Below, piece by piece: positions 1-8,582 of a stretch of 37,270 bases of DNA. Each line of letters opens with the position of its first letter. Position 1 is the stretch's first letter. The stretch comes from Helicobacteraceae bacterium. GTDB taxonomy: Bacteria > Campylobacterota > Campylobacteria > Campylobacterales > SZUA-545. The notes beneath the pieces were generated by a model that made no database searches, had not been told where the DNA came from, and was given only the letters and a program-made list of their open reading frames with translations. Where the stretch lies: positions 1-37,270 of the forward strand of contig JAISOU010000043.1 in NCBI GenBank assembly GCA_031275395.1. Reading direction: 5' to 3'. The position numbers were made by a program, and so were the translations under genes.

Positions 1-1
1 T

Positions 2-331
2 CGCGGTTTAACGGCGCGAGATCGCGGCGATTGGCAAGAAGCGATCAAACAATATACGGAAACGATCAAGATCGATCCAAAATATACGTGGGCTTACATT
101 AATCGCGGATACGCTTACGGAAGATTAGGCGATTATTCCAAAACGATCGCGGATTTTAATCAAGCGATCAAGCTCGATCCGAATTATGCGGACGCTTACA
201 ATAATCGCGCCGAAGCTTACGCAAAACAAAGAAACTACAAAGAAGCAACGCAAGACGCAAGAAAAGCGCGCGAATTAGGCAATGGCGAAGCGTTGCAATA
301 TTTAAGCGAGAATAAGCTAATTCAAGATTAG
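2..331 (+). CDS. TPR-repeat protein, 3' end only
   Basis: The reading frame is open from the window edge to a TAG at 329-331, so only the last 109 residues are visible. They contain about two and a half tetratricopeptide repeats. The hallmark spacing is clear: a W-A-Y-I-N-R-G helix followed by A-I-K-L-D-P-N-Y-A-D-A-Y-N-N-R-A, then a final helix with K-A-R-E-L-G. TPR arrays are protein-interaction scaffolds; no enzymatic domain is seen, so partner and role cannot be given. The decayed gene at 16010-16240 carries the same TPR style and the same K-A-R-x-L-G tail, so the two were probably paralogues. The N-terminus, and any signal peptide, lie outside the window. Confidence 0.8.
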   Translation, partial: RGLTARDRGDWQEAIKQYTETIKIDPKYTWAYINRGYAYGRLGDYSKTIADFNQAIKLDPNYADAYNNRAEAYAKQRNYKEATQDARKARELGNGEALQYLSENKLIQD

Positions 332-441
332 AAATTGGGTTGTAATTCGTTGTTTTGTTATAGGCAAATCTGTCGTATTCGGCAATTCCCGCGACTTTAG
401 CTTGTTCGTAATAATATGAAATGGGTCGGTTCGGTTGTCTT

Positions 442-467
442 TATATCCCGCCGATCGGCGGGATATA
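442..467. repeat. Perfect 26-bp palindrome between convergent genes
   Basis: The 13-base arm TATATCCCGCCGA is followed directly by its exact reverse complement. It lies between the end of the TPR gene and the end of the catalase reading frame, which converge here. It could fold as a hairpin and act as a bidirectional transcription stop, but neither strand has a good U-run after it, so a plain intrinsic terminator is not secure. A perfect palindrome could also be a binding site for a dimeric protein. Confidence 0.6.
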
Positions 468-473
468 GCGTCG

Positions 474-1989
474 CTATGAGGAGGGACGGGTGGCTTTCAT
501 TAACTCGCTATGGCTAAGTTTTGATAGCTCGATCGTTTCGTTTAGATCGAGGTTTAACGCTTTTGCCAAGCGTTCGCCGTAATTTTTATCGGCGTTATAG
601 CAGTGCGCGGTGTGGCGCAACTGTACATTTTTGGTTACGCCGTCGATATTGCGCGCCGTGTTTTCGATCAGCGCTTGCTTTTGGCTCTCGCTCATCAGTC
701 GGTAGAGATCGCCCGCATAGATAAAGTTGTCGTCGCTTTTGTCGTCTTTTGGCTCGTAGTGGTCCATCGCGCCTTGAATCTCTAGCGGCGGCTCTCTAAA
801 CTCCGGCTGTTCCGCCCACCGATCGTAACTGTTTGGCTGATAAGCGGTAGTCGCGCCGTAGTTGCCGTCGACGCGCATCTGCCCGTCGCGGTGATAAGAA
901 TGCGCGCGGGTTTTCGGCGCATTGACGGGAATCGAGTGGTGATTGACGCCAAGTCGGTAACGTTGCGCGTCGCCGATATGAAAAAAGCCGCGCCTGCAAA
1001 AGTTTATCGGGCGACAAACCAACGCCCGGGACGATATTCGCGGGATTAAACGCGACTTGCTCCACGTCCGCAAAGTAGTTTTCCGGATTGCGGTTTAACT
1101 CTAAAACGCCTACGTCGATCAGCGGAAAATCCTTATGCCGCCATATTTTGGTAATGTCGAAGGGGTTGTCGCTATGTTTTCGCGCCTGTTCCTCGCTCAT
1201 TATTTGAATCTTCATATTCCAACGCGGGAACTCGCCGCGCTCGATCGAATCGTATAGATCGCGCTGGTGGCTCTCCCGATCATGCGCGATAATCGCCGCC
1301 GCTTCGCCGTCGGTTAGGTTTTTGATCCCCTGTTGCGACTTAAGGTGAAACTTTACCCAAACGCGTTTGTTTTTGTCGTTGATCAAGCTAAACGTGTGGC
1401 TTCCAAAGCCGTGCATATGCCGATATGTGGCTGGTATGCCACGATCAGACATTGTAATAGTAACTTGGTGGAGCGCCTCTGGAAGCATAGTCCAAAAGTC
1501 CCAATTATTTTGCGGCGATCGTAAGTTAGTCTTTGGATCGCGCTTAACGGCGTGGTTAAGATCGGGAAAACGTAGCCCGTCGCGCAAGAAAAACACGGGC
1601 GTGTTATTGCCTACAAGATCCCAGTTGCCCTCTTCGGTATAGAATCTAACGGCAAAACCGCGAATATCCCGTTCCGCGTCAGCCGCGCCGCGTTCGCCCG
1701 CGACTGTGGAAAAACGGGCGAAAACCTCCGTCTGTTTGCCGACCTGCGAGAAAATCTTAGCCCTCGTGTAGCGCGTAATATCGTTTGTAACATTAAACGT
1801 TCCAAACGCGCCCGATCCTTTCGCGTGCATACGCCGCTCCGGAATCACCTTCCGATCAAAATGGGCAAGTTTTTCTATAAACCACGGATTTTGTAGCGTC
1901 ATAACGCCGCGTTCGCCCGCCGTGATAGAGTTGGTATTATCTACAACGGGCGCTCCCGCCGCCGTTGTAAGCCCTGTCGAATCGCTCAT
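474..1989 (-). pseudogene. katA: Catalase (KatA-type), split by a +1 frameshift
   Basis: Monofunctional heme catalase, which dismutates hydrogen peroxide. The first frame (from the ATG at 1989) carries the N-terminal motif R-M-H-A-K-G with the catalytic His55, Asn128 in V-G-N-N-T-P, and the heme-binding motif R-L-F-S-Y with the proximal Tyr338. Directly after that tyrosine the homology jumps one frame: G-D-A-Q-R-Y-R-L-G continues in the next frame to a stop at 474. Removing one base near position 975 would give a single protein of about 504 residues, the usual length for small-subunit catalases. A T6 run precedes the site, but dropping a T there would lose the conserved tyrosine, so an extra C near 975 fits better. 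The downstream half shows no other damage, so this is either a very recent mutation or a sequencing/assembly error. A GGAG-type ribosome site precedes the ATG. Confidence 0.85.
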
Positions 1990-2027
1990 TGAAACTCCTT
2001 TGTAGTTTTTGCTTTTACAAGCTTTAG

Positions 2028-2033
2028 ATTATA
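2028..2033 (-). promoter_or_regulatory. -10 element of the catalase gene
   Basis: TATAAT on the minus strand, about 38 bases upstream of the catalase ATG and followed by AAAGGAG. The upstream DNA is very A/T rich and no clear -35 is visible. A PerR-type operator would be expected for a catalase, but I cannot point to a convincing one. Confidence 0.5.
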
Positions 2034-2195
2034 GCCCAATTTAGAAAAATTATTGATTAGTTAAGATTTTTATTCTATTTACTTTCCTTTGATCAAAGAA
2101 ATAATGCGCCGATCGTCAAAACGAAGGCGCTTGTGAGATTTGCGTAAAAATTAGGCAAAAAGAGCGGCTCGGATGTCGCACTCTTGCTTACGGTC

Positions 2196-2204
2196 TGATA
2201 TAAT
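2196..2204 (+). promoter_or_regulatory. Extended -10 promoter of the PDC-sensor gene
   Basis: TGATATAAT matches the extended -10 consensus TGnTATAAT perfectly and lies 23 bases before the ATG at 2228. No good -35 is visible, which is usual for extended -10 promoters. AAAGGA follows as the ribosome site. Confidence 0.55.
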
Positions 2205-2227
2205 GCCGCCGCAATTAAAGGAATAAA

Positions 2228-3136
2228 ATGACGATCAGAGATATTCAACGATTTTCGGAGATTCGCTACCAAGCTAGGGCTTATCTATGCTATATCTTTT
2301 CAAGAAACTTTCAAAACCATATGCCCGAACCCGTTCTTAATCACGTCTTGACAAGGCTTGATAAGATTGCTCACGAGGTCGATAGTTTCGAAGCTCTATA
2401 CGTGATCGATCCAAAGGGCGAACAGGTAACGAACAATATATCCAAAAACGCCGCTTTTATGATCGGACAAGGGGTCGATCGAAGCGCAAAAGCCTATTTC
2501 TATCGCGCCGTAAAAGAAAAACGCTGCGTATTAACCGATCCGTATCCCTCTAGTCTTACCAATAATTTATCGGTAACGGCTTCATTTCCCATCTACGACA
2601 ATAAAGGGGTTTTGCTCTACGTCGTTTGTATAGATATATCTCTAAAAGATATTCTGAATATTTCCGGCTCTACGAAGTTAGATCGTTTTTCAATCAACTT
2701 TTCAAAATTCGTCTATTCTCTTTTTGCTTTGGCGCTTTTTCTCGTTTCGTCTATCGTATTTTTTCACGGAATTGAGAGCGTTATAATGGGAGGGATAAAC
2801 CTGTTCGTTATAAATGTAGAGGAGCTATTTAAGGCGACGATATTATTAACGCTTTCTTTAGCGATATTCGATCTAGTGAAAACCATCTTTGAAGAGGAGG
2901 TGCTGGGACATAGCAAAAAGGAGCGCAACGGCATACATAAAACAATGGTGAGATTTCTTGGCTCGATCGTGATAGCGCTTGCGATCGAATCGTTGATGCT
3001 GGTGTTTAAGTTTGCCGCCAAAGAGCAAACGGAAAACATCGGTTACGCCGTGTTATTGCTCGTGGGCGTTACCTTTCTTTTGGTGGGGCTTTCGACATAT
3101 CTTAAATTTGTCAATAAAAAAGGCGACAATCTATGA
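2228..3136 (+). CDS. PDC/Cache-type sensor membrane protein
   Basis: The 302-residue protein has two parts. Residues about 45-145 look like a PDC (Cache-like) ligand-sensing fold: Y-V-I-D-P-K-G-E-Q-V-T-N-N, then R-S-A-K-A-Y-F-Y-R-A-V, D-P-Y-P-S-S-L-T-N-N-L and a strand pattern ending in C-I-D-I-S-L. Four hydrophobic helices follow at about 161-182, 199-221, 240-263 and 272-293. There is no methyl-accepting, kinase or GGDEF output domain, so how a signal leaves the protein is unknown. Proteins with this layout are common in Campylobacterota and are usually annotated only by the PDC domain. No N-terminal membrane helix precedes the sensor, so the sensor's side of the membrane is uncertain. The gene stands alone behind its own promoter and converges on the PhoH gene. 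Confidence 0.65.
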   Translation: MTIRDIQRFSEIRYQARAYLCYIFSRNFQNHMPEPVLNHVLTRLDKIAHEVDSFEALYVIDPKGEQVTNNISKNAAFMIGQGVDRSAKAYFYRAVKEKRCVLTDPYPSSLTNNLSVTASFPIYDNKGVLLYVVCIDISLKDILNISGSTKLDRFSINFSKFVYSLFALALFLVSSIVFFHGIESVIMGGINLFVINVEELFKATILLTLSLAIFDLVKTIFEEEVLGHSKKERNGIHKTMVRFLGSIVIALAIESLMLVFKFAAKEQTENIGYAVLLLVGVTFLLVGLSTYLKFVNKKGDNL

Positions 3137-3194
3137 CCGTTTAATTCGCTTTCGCGCTTACGCAAGACGACGGTTTATAAAGAAGCGGATATAT

Positions 3195-4556
3195 TTACAG
3201 GTTCTGTCCAAACCAGCGCGAAATATCAGATCTGATCGTATTGCGTAGCAAAACGCCCGCGATAAAATCGCCCGTATGCGCTTTTTTTAGTAGCGTAACC
3301 AGCCCGTTGCGATCTTGCGTTAGATACGGATTGTCCACCTGCTCCAAATCGCCCATAAACACAATGCGCGATCCTTTGCCAAGTCGCGTGCCAAGCAGTT
3401 TTATGTCGGCGATCGAAGCGTTTTGCGCCTCGTCGAAAATGACGAATTTGCGCGAAATTGTAACGCCGCGCGCATGCGCCAGATCGACCATTTCTATATT
3501 GTTTTTTTCCATAAAGCGTTTTGTGGCGGCTTTGCTTTCCATCGTATTTACGTCGCCGCTATATTCGATCGCGTTTTTGATTGATTTTTTACGCAACTCT
3601 TCAATAATCAGATTGATCGCGCTAAAAAGCGGATACATAAAATAGCTTAATTTTCGCTCTTCGTCGCCCGCTCTATATCCTAAACGCTCGGCGCTCGTAA
3701 CCGCTTCGACCGTATTTCTTAGATATACGATTCCGTCGACGATTTCCTGCTCGCATAAAATTAAGCCCGCCTGCAAAGCCATTAAGGTTTTTCCGCTACC
3801 CGTGCTGCCGCTGATCGCCGTTACTTTGTTTTGCGGGTGCGTCAAAACGTTTAACATAAACTTTTGTTCCAAATTGTGCGGCGCGACGATCAAAGCGTTG
3901 TTTTCATAGAGCTTATCGAAACGCTGCTCCTCTTTGTGTCCGCCAACCTCTATATAAAAGCGCGGTCGTCCGTTTTCGTCGGTTTCTTCATATTGCGCCC
4001 ATTCCGTTTTGCTTGCGTTTGGATTATTAACGCCCGCTTTATGAAAAAACTCAAGAGTTTTATAATCGCTTACGGTATCTTCGCTAAAAAGCTCGCTTGT
4101 TACCCCTCTTGTCAGCGCGATAATCTTAAACGATATATCGTTCGTGATCAATTTTAGGTTGTAACTCTTAGCGACTTCTAAAATCTTTAAATCGTTTCGA
4201 TCGTTTTGTTCATCGTAGTTTTCGCGGTGAATTACGACGATTTTTAATTTGCCTTTTTCGCCGCCTTGATCGCAAGAAAACTCGTAGAAGCGATCGCCGT
4301 CTTTGCTTTTGCCTTTTAACTTGGCGCTCGCCTTTGCGGCGCTACCGATAAATATGCGGAAAAAAGAGCGGGCAAAAAAGCCGATATTAGCGCGTTCCAT
4401 CTTTTTGCGATCAAGTTCTTCTAAAACGATATTGGTGATATACACGCTATTTTCGCCGCCGCTTGATAGGGAGTAGAGATTGTCGGGATTATCGAGTATA
4501 ACCGAAGTGTCTATTAGAAAGCGTTTTCGCAAGATTTTCTCCGTTACTTTTCGCAT
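3195..4556 (-). CDS. PIN-PhoH family protein (RNase plus ATPase)
   Basis: Two-domain protein of 453 residues. The N-terminal PIN nuclease domain (about 11-150) shows the expected acidic residues: Asp16 in L-I-D-T-S-V-I-L, Glu46/Glu47, Asp122 and Asp140 in I-T-N-D. The C-terminal PhoH ATPase (about 215-453) has a Walker A motif G-S-T-G-S-G-K-T at 250-257 and a Walker B motif V-I-F-D-E-A-Q-N with Asp375-Glu376. Proteins of this layout (PhoH2 type) unwind and cleave RNA in mycobacteria, where a small antitoxin-like gene sits upstream. No such partner is seen here; the gene follows the sulfatase-fold gene by 21 bases and is probably co-transcribed with it. The ribosome site is weak, so the exact start is less sure than the product. 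Confidence 0.85.
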   Translation of the reverse strand: MRKVTEKILRKRFLIDTSVILDNPDNLYSLSSGGENSVYITNIVLEELDRKKMERANIGFFARSFFRIFIGSAAKASAKLKGKSKDGDRFYEFSCDQGGEKGKLKIVVIHRENYDEQNDRNDLKILEVAKSYNLKLITNDISFKIIALTRGVTSELFSEDTVSDYKTLEFFHKAGVNNPNASKTEWAQYEETDENGRPRFYIEVGGHKEEQRFDKLYENNALIVAPHNLEQKFMLNVLTHPQNKVTAISGSTGSGKTLMALQAGLILCEQEIVDGIVYLRNTVEAVTSAERLGYRAGDEERKLSYFMYPLFSAINLIIEELRKKSIKNAIEYSGDVNTMESKAATKRFMEKNNIEMVDLAHARGVTISRKFVIFDEAQNASIADIKLLGTRLGKGSRIVFMGDLEQVDNPYLTQDRNGLVTLLKKAHTGDFIAGVLLRNTIRSDISRWFGQNL

Positions 4557-4579
4557 TTTTTAGCAATTTGCGTTCCAAC

Positions 4580-6358
4580 TTAACGCGCCTCTTGATCGCA
4601 ACACACGCGATCTTCTTGTTCAAGCGACTTTATATAGCGCAAAAGCCGCTCCTCGCTTTTGGCGCGACTAAAATCGGTTCTATTAACTTCGCCGCTCAAT
4701 CGATCGACTATTAACAATTCGTCGCCATACGAGCCAATTGTTTTTGGACTTTTGTTTTCGCCCAACATATTCGACCCGAGTAAATGATCGTAGGTTATGG
4801 AGTTAATGCCCGCTAACGCCAAAACCGTTTTGGCTAGATCTATGCTGGTGGCGTTAGCTTCAACAACCGTCTTTTGTTTTGCATTCTTAAAAGCAAGAAT
4901 AAAAGCTATTTTATTCAGTCGGCTCGGAACAAAATCGGCGCTCGCCGCATCGACAAACTCAACGCTGGGCAAATGCGCGTGATCAGCCGTTAGAATAAGA
5001 ATAGTTTCGCGTTTGAAATCCAAGCCGTCATATGCGGATATAAACTCGCCAAAAGCCTGATCGAAGCGATGCAACACGTTCAAAACTCTGCTATTTCCGT
5101 CTCCGAATCGATCCGCTTGACTATCCAATCCAGGGTGCGTACCAACGGTGGAAACGGCGATAAAAATCGGCTCTTTTTCATCGTAGTTTTTCAGATAGTT
5201 TATTAACGCAGTCAGCATTTGCCGATCGCCAAGACCATAGCGTCCAAGTTCGGGCGGTTCGTTATCTAGCAGGCGTTTGGACAGATCTTCAAAAAATAGC
5301 GTCTCGGTAAAACCCGTCGCCTTCATCTGTTCTTCAAAAAAAGTATACGACGGATGCGAATAGCCTAAATATACGCTTTTATAACCGGCTTCGTTTAGAT
5401 GGGTAGGAAGGCAGCGCATTAGCGCTTGACGCGGCGCCACAAGCATATTTTGCCACTCTCCCGCAGTGCGAGAAGGATAGGTTGAACATAGTTGCCCTTT
5501 TAGTCCGACAATTGTGGGGAAAGCGTGATTGTAATAATTTGCTATCAGCACATTGTCCGTCGCAAAACGATCGATATTGGGGGTTAAGCGCGTTCGCCCC
5601 CCCCCCCCATAAGCGCCAATCAGATCCGCGGATAGGCTTTCAACAAACAAGATAATAATATTTGGCGCGTCTTCTGGAGTCGCAGTTTCTTGCGCGCCGA
5701 TATTAAGAATGGGAAACGAGGCGTTTTGCTCAATCGTCCAGCCGTAGCGCTCCGCCGCGTTTAAGTCTTGATCGTTTAAGACGATTCGCTCGTTTGATTT
5801 GCCGTTCTCTTTAATCAGCGTTTTGAATAGGGCTAACGTGTACGAAACTTTATTCGCCTGATACGTATATTTTGCGTTTTTCAGAATATAAACGGAATTT
5901 ACCGCGATAAGAAAAACGGCGGTAATCGCAAAGGGCGTCGCGCCAAAAATTGGCGAGATTCGCGGCGCGTTTAATAAAAACAAAACGGCGATCGCGCCAA
6001 ACGCCAAAAATATCGCCGTTATCGACAACGAAACCGCGTCGATCATAAAGCCTATATGTTCAGCGTTGGCGAACGCTTCCGAATCCAGCAAAGCGCCAGA
6101 TTTAACGATTGATAAAGTTTGGGCGGCGTTAATTATTAAAACCGCAAACATAAAAAGCGCGGCGGCGCAAAGCGCTATCTTGCCAAATCTACGCGCAAGC
6201 GCCGCCAAAGCCAGACACGCGATAATCTCGCCAATCATAATTGAAAACGACGGAATAACCGCAAACGACGCTTTTTTATATATAACGAAAAACGCCGACG
6301 CAACGGGAAAGATAGCAAGCAGGTTAAGCGCGAGCCAATATGTATTCTGACGCTTCAT
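4580..6358 (-). CDS. LtaS-type sulfatase-fold phospho-glycerol/ethanolamine transferase
   Basis: Membrane-anchored alkaline-phosphatase superfamily protein of 592 residues. About five transmembrane helices occupy residues 8-160. The extracytoplasmic catalytic domain starts near 230 with the metal residue Glu240 in L-F-V-E-S-L-S, then T-P-N-I-D, a candidate nucleophile Thr282 in F-P-T-I-V-G, and later a metal motif T-A-D-H-A-H. Relatives move glycerol-phosphate or phosphoethanolamine from lipids onto surface glycans or lipid A; the exact acceptor here is unknown. Gly251-254 are encoded by a run of twelve G, and the frame is intact at this length, so the gene is ON in this assembly. It overlaps the upstream gene by 4 bases (start inside stop), as the two preceding genes also do, so it is the fourth gene of the hemL operon. 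Confidence 0.75.
   Translation of the reverse strand: MKRQNTYWLALNLLAIFPVASAFFVIYKKASFAVIPSFSIMIGEIIACLALAALARRFGKIALCAAALFMFAVLIINAAQTLSIVKSGALLDSEAFANAEHIGFMIDAVSLSITAIFLAFGAIAVLFLLNAPRISPIFGATPFAITAVFLIAVNSVYILKNAKYTYQANKVSYTLALFKTLIKENGKSNERIVLNDQDLNAAERYGWTIEQNASFPILNIGAQETATPEDAPNIIILFVESLSADLIGAYGGGGRTRLTPNIDRFATDNVLIANYYNHAFPTIVGLKGQLCSTYPSRTAGEWQNMLVAPRQALMRCLPTHLNEAGYKSVYLGYSHPSYTFFEEQMKATGFTETLFFEDLSKRLLDNEPPELGRYGLGDRQMLTALINYLKNYDEKEPIFIAVSTVGTHPGLDSQADRFGDGNSRVLNVLHRFDQAFGEFISAYDGLDFKRETILILTADHAHLPSVEFVDAASADFVPSRLNKIAFILAFKNAKQKTVVEANATSIDLAKTVLALAGINSITYDHLLGSNMLGENKSPKTIGSYGDELLIVDRLSGEVNRTDFSRAKSEERLLRYIKSLEQEDRVCCDQEAR
5597..5608 (-). repeat. 12-base poly-G tract inside the transferase gene
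   Basis: Twelve consecutive C on the plus strand, twelve G on the coding strand, encoding Gly251-254 just after the E-S-L-S-A-D-L-I-G-A-Y motif. Runs of 8-12 G are the known slip sites of phase-variable surface genes in Campylobacter and Helicobacter. A change of one base would shift the frame ahead of the catalytic threonine and abolish the enzyme. Confidence 0.9.
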
Positions 6359-6909
6359 TGTTTTTCTTTTGAGATTATCGCAAAAGCGAGAGCGGAGATT
6401 GGCAACGCGGACAGACCAATAAGAAACGGCGCGGGCGCGAAGGCGTCGATCGAATAAAGCGCAAAAAAGATCAGAACAAACGCCCCGTAAGCGATAAGGC
6501 GTGTCGGCGAGAACGATCGAAGCGCATACTTGGCTTTGATTTTCGGCGGGATCTTGCCGTCCGCGTCCTGTTCGCTTTCGCGCGGCGCGTCAGTCGCTTG
6601 ATTGCGGTTTTCGTCGCAAGCCTTCGCTTCGGGCGATCGCGCTTGATCGGTTTTCAGATCGGCGGCGATCGGCTCGTCCTCTTGGTATAGCTCCTCTTTG
6701 TCGTCGATCGTATCCAAAACGCCGTCGCTATTTTTTACCGCTTCCAAAACGATTTTGCGTTGCGCCGCAAACGAAGTGATCGCCACAAGAAACGAGCCGA
6801 TCGTGGCGCTAATCGCGTTAATAATCCACAAAAAACCGCCAAAAAAACCCAACGCCGCCGCGATTATAACGGCGATCGCGGCATAGACGGCGACAAAGCG
6901 CGCGATCAA
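6355..6909 (-). CDS. Membrane protein of unknown function
   Basis: I do not recognise the family. The 184-residue protein has two hydrophobic helices at the N-terminus (about 5-48), a hydrophilic acidic middle stretch (about 60-130, rich in D, E, Q and K) and two more hydrophobic helices near the C-terminus (about 133-180). The middle probably faces the cytoplasm, but this is inference. It overlaps both neighbours by 4 bases, so its translation is coupled to the AtpZ-like gene before it and the transferase after it. Confidence 0.6.
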   Translation of the reverse strand: MIARFVAVYAAIAVIIAAALGFFGGFLWIINAISATIGSFLVAITSFAAQRKIVLEAVKNSDGVLDTIDDKEELYQEDEPIAADLKTDQARSPEAKACDENRNQATDAPRESEQDADGKIPPKIKAKYALRSFSPTRLIAYGAFVLIFFALYSIDAFAPAPFLIGLSALPISALAFAIISKEKQ

Positions 6910-7196
6910 TCTTCGTCCTCGTCTTCGTCGTCTTTGTCTTTTCGTTTGTAGCGCGGGTTATTTTCCAGCTCGTTCATCTCGCGGCGCAGCTTTTTATACG
7001 CCTTTACAAAGTTCGAGATCGCCGCCGCGACCCCCAAAAAAATCCCCGCGTAAAGAAGCCATTCGTAGCCAAAGAGCCGCTTTAGCCCGATTCCTAGCCC
7101 GACGCCGATCGCTACGGCGACCAACATCGAGATCGCTAAACTTAGATCTCCCGCGCCTTTGATAATTTTCTTTGCCGCGCTATCGTTTTCGTTCAT
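6906..7196 (-). CDS. AtpZ/AtpI-family small membrane protein
   Basis: A 96-residue protein with two transmembrane helices (about 17-35 and 43-63). The first is glycine rich ([11 protein letters not shown]), and the C-terminal tail is highly charged and ends in a run of Asp and Glu. This matches the AtpZ/AtpI family, which helps assemble F1Fo ATP synthase or insert magnesium. In Campylobacterota members sit next to hemL rather than in the atp operon, as here. It overlaps hemL and the next gene by 4 bases each. Confidence 0.7.
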   Translation of the reverse strand: MNENDSAAKKIIKGAGDLSLAISMLVAVAIGVGLGIGLKRLFGYEWLLYAGIFLGVAAAISNFVKAYKKLRREMNELENNPRYKRKDKDDEDEDED

Positions 7197-8479
7197 ACTG
7201 TTTCCCTCATCGCTTCCTGCGCCGCCGCGATCGTCGTTTTTATCATATCGTCGCTTGTCGCAAGAGAGATAAAACCCGTTTCAAATTGGCTCGGCGCGAG
7301 ATAAACGCCGCGTTTTAGCATAGCGCCGTGAAATCTGGCAAAACGCGCCGTATCGCTTTGCAACGCCTGAGCGAAGTTGGAAACGGGCTTTTTGTTAAAG
7401 AAAAAGCCGAACATAGAACCTCTGTATTCGATCTGCAAAGCCGCGCCAGCCGATTCCGCCGCCGACGCTAAAGCGCCTGTCAGCCGTTTCGCGCGGTTTT
7501 CCAGCGTTTCGTAAAGATCGGGCGTACCGATTAGTATCTTCAGCGCGGCGATACCGGCCGTCGTCGCTACGGGATTACCGCTTAACGTTCCCGCTTGATA
7601 GACCTTGCCGATAGGGCTAAGCGCGTCCATAATCTCCTTTTTCGCGCCGAGCGCCGCTACGGGTAAGCCGCCGCCGATTACCTTGCCAAACGTTACTATG
7701 TCGGGCAAAACGTCGGTAAAACCGCAAGCGCCGCGCAAAGAGGCTCTAAAACCGCTCATCACCTCGTCGAAAATTAGCAGAGCGCCATTGCGATCGCACA
7801 GATCCCGAAGCGCCCTCAAAAACTCTTCGTCCGCGCAAACCAAGCCCATATTGCCCGCGATCGGTTCGATAACGATCGCGGCAATATCGCTATGTTCGTC
7901 GAATAGCCTTCGAACGCCCGCGACGTCGTTATATTCCGCAAGCAAAGTATGTTTGGCAAAATCGTTGGGAACGCCGAGCGAGCTAGGAGCGCCAAAGGTC
8001 GCCGCGCCGCTACCCGCCTCGACAAGAAGGCTGTCGCTATGTCCGTGATAGCAACCTTTGAACTTGACGATTTTATCGCGCCCAGTTACGCCCCGCGCCA
8101 AACGAATCGCGGTCATTACCGCCTCCGTTCCCGAACTAACAAAGCGTAATTTGTCCAAAAAGCCATAAACCGAAAGGATCAGCTCCGCAAGCTCCGATTC
8201 GAGCAGAGTCGGCGCGCCGAAACTTAGCCCTTTTTTGGCGGTTTTGATTACCGCGTCGATTACCTCCGCGCGGGCGTGCCCGAGTATCAGCGCTCCCCAA
8301 CTTTGAACAAAGTCGATATAGCCGTTTCCCTCGATATCAAAAACCAAACCGCCCTCGCCGCGATCGATAAAAGGCGGCGTTCCCCCGACGCTCTTAAAGG
8401 CGCGAACGGGGCTATTAATCCCGCCCGTAAATAGCTTTTGCGCCGCCTCGAACGCCGATTTATTATCTATGAAAGTCAT
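7193..8479 (-). CDS. hemL: Glutamate-1-semialdehyde 2,1-aminomutase
   Basis: PLP enzyme of the C5 route to tetrapyrroles: converts glutamate-1-semialdehyde to 5-aminolevulinate in the cytoplasm. The 428-residue length is normal for the family. The PLP lysine is Lys266 in [12 protein letters not shown]. Other signature stretches are the N-terminal [16 protein letters not shown] near 116, G-C-Y-H-G-H-S-D and F-D-E-V-M-S-G-F-R. The ATG is preceded by AAGGA at good spacing. First gene of a four-gene operon with successive 4-base overlaps (hemL, AtpZ-like, membrane protein, transferase). It diverges from the binding-protein gene starting near 8.58 kb. Confidence 0.95.
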   Translation of the reverse strand: MTFIDNKSAFEAAQKLFTGGINSPVRAFKSVGGTPPFIDRGEGGLVFDIEGNGYIDFVQSWGALILGHARAEVIDAVIKTAKKGLSFGAPTLLESELAELILSVYGFLDKLRFVSSGTEAVMTAIRLARGVTGRDKIVKFKGCYHGHSDSLLVEAGSGAATFGAPSSLGVPNDFAKHTLLAEYNDVAGVRRLFDEHSDIAAIVIEPIAGNMGLVCADEEFLRALRDLCDRNGALLIFDEVMSGFRASLRGACGFTDVLPDIVTFGKVIGGGLPVAALGAKKEIMDALSPIGKVYQAGTLSGNPVATTAGIAALKILIGTPDLYETLENRAKRLTGALASAAESAGAALQIEYRGSMFGFFFNKKPVSNFAQALQSDTARFARFHGAMLKRGVYLAPSQFETGFISLATSDDMIKTTIAAAQEAMRETV

Positions 8480-8582
8480 AAAAATCCTTACGTTTGGTAA
8501 AATACGCGTTAACTAAACAACGCGGCGATTGCGTTATACTTATCAAACGAATTATAAAAGCGTTTGGCTAAAAAGGCGTCTG

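Noticed and set aside
981-986. Programmed frameshift at the T6 run in the catalase gene
   Set aside because: Slipping there would replace the essential heme tyrosine, and no downstream stimulatory structure is evident; an extra base after the tyrosine explains the data better.
474-1073. A separate 199-residue protein downstream of the catalase
   Set aside because: From G-D-A-Q-R-Y-R-L-G onward it is the catalase C-terminus; the beginning is out-of-frame translation. It is treated as part of the frameshifted gene.
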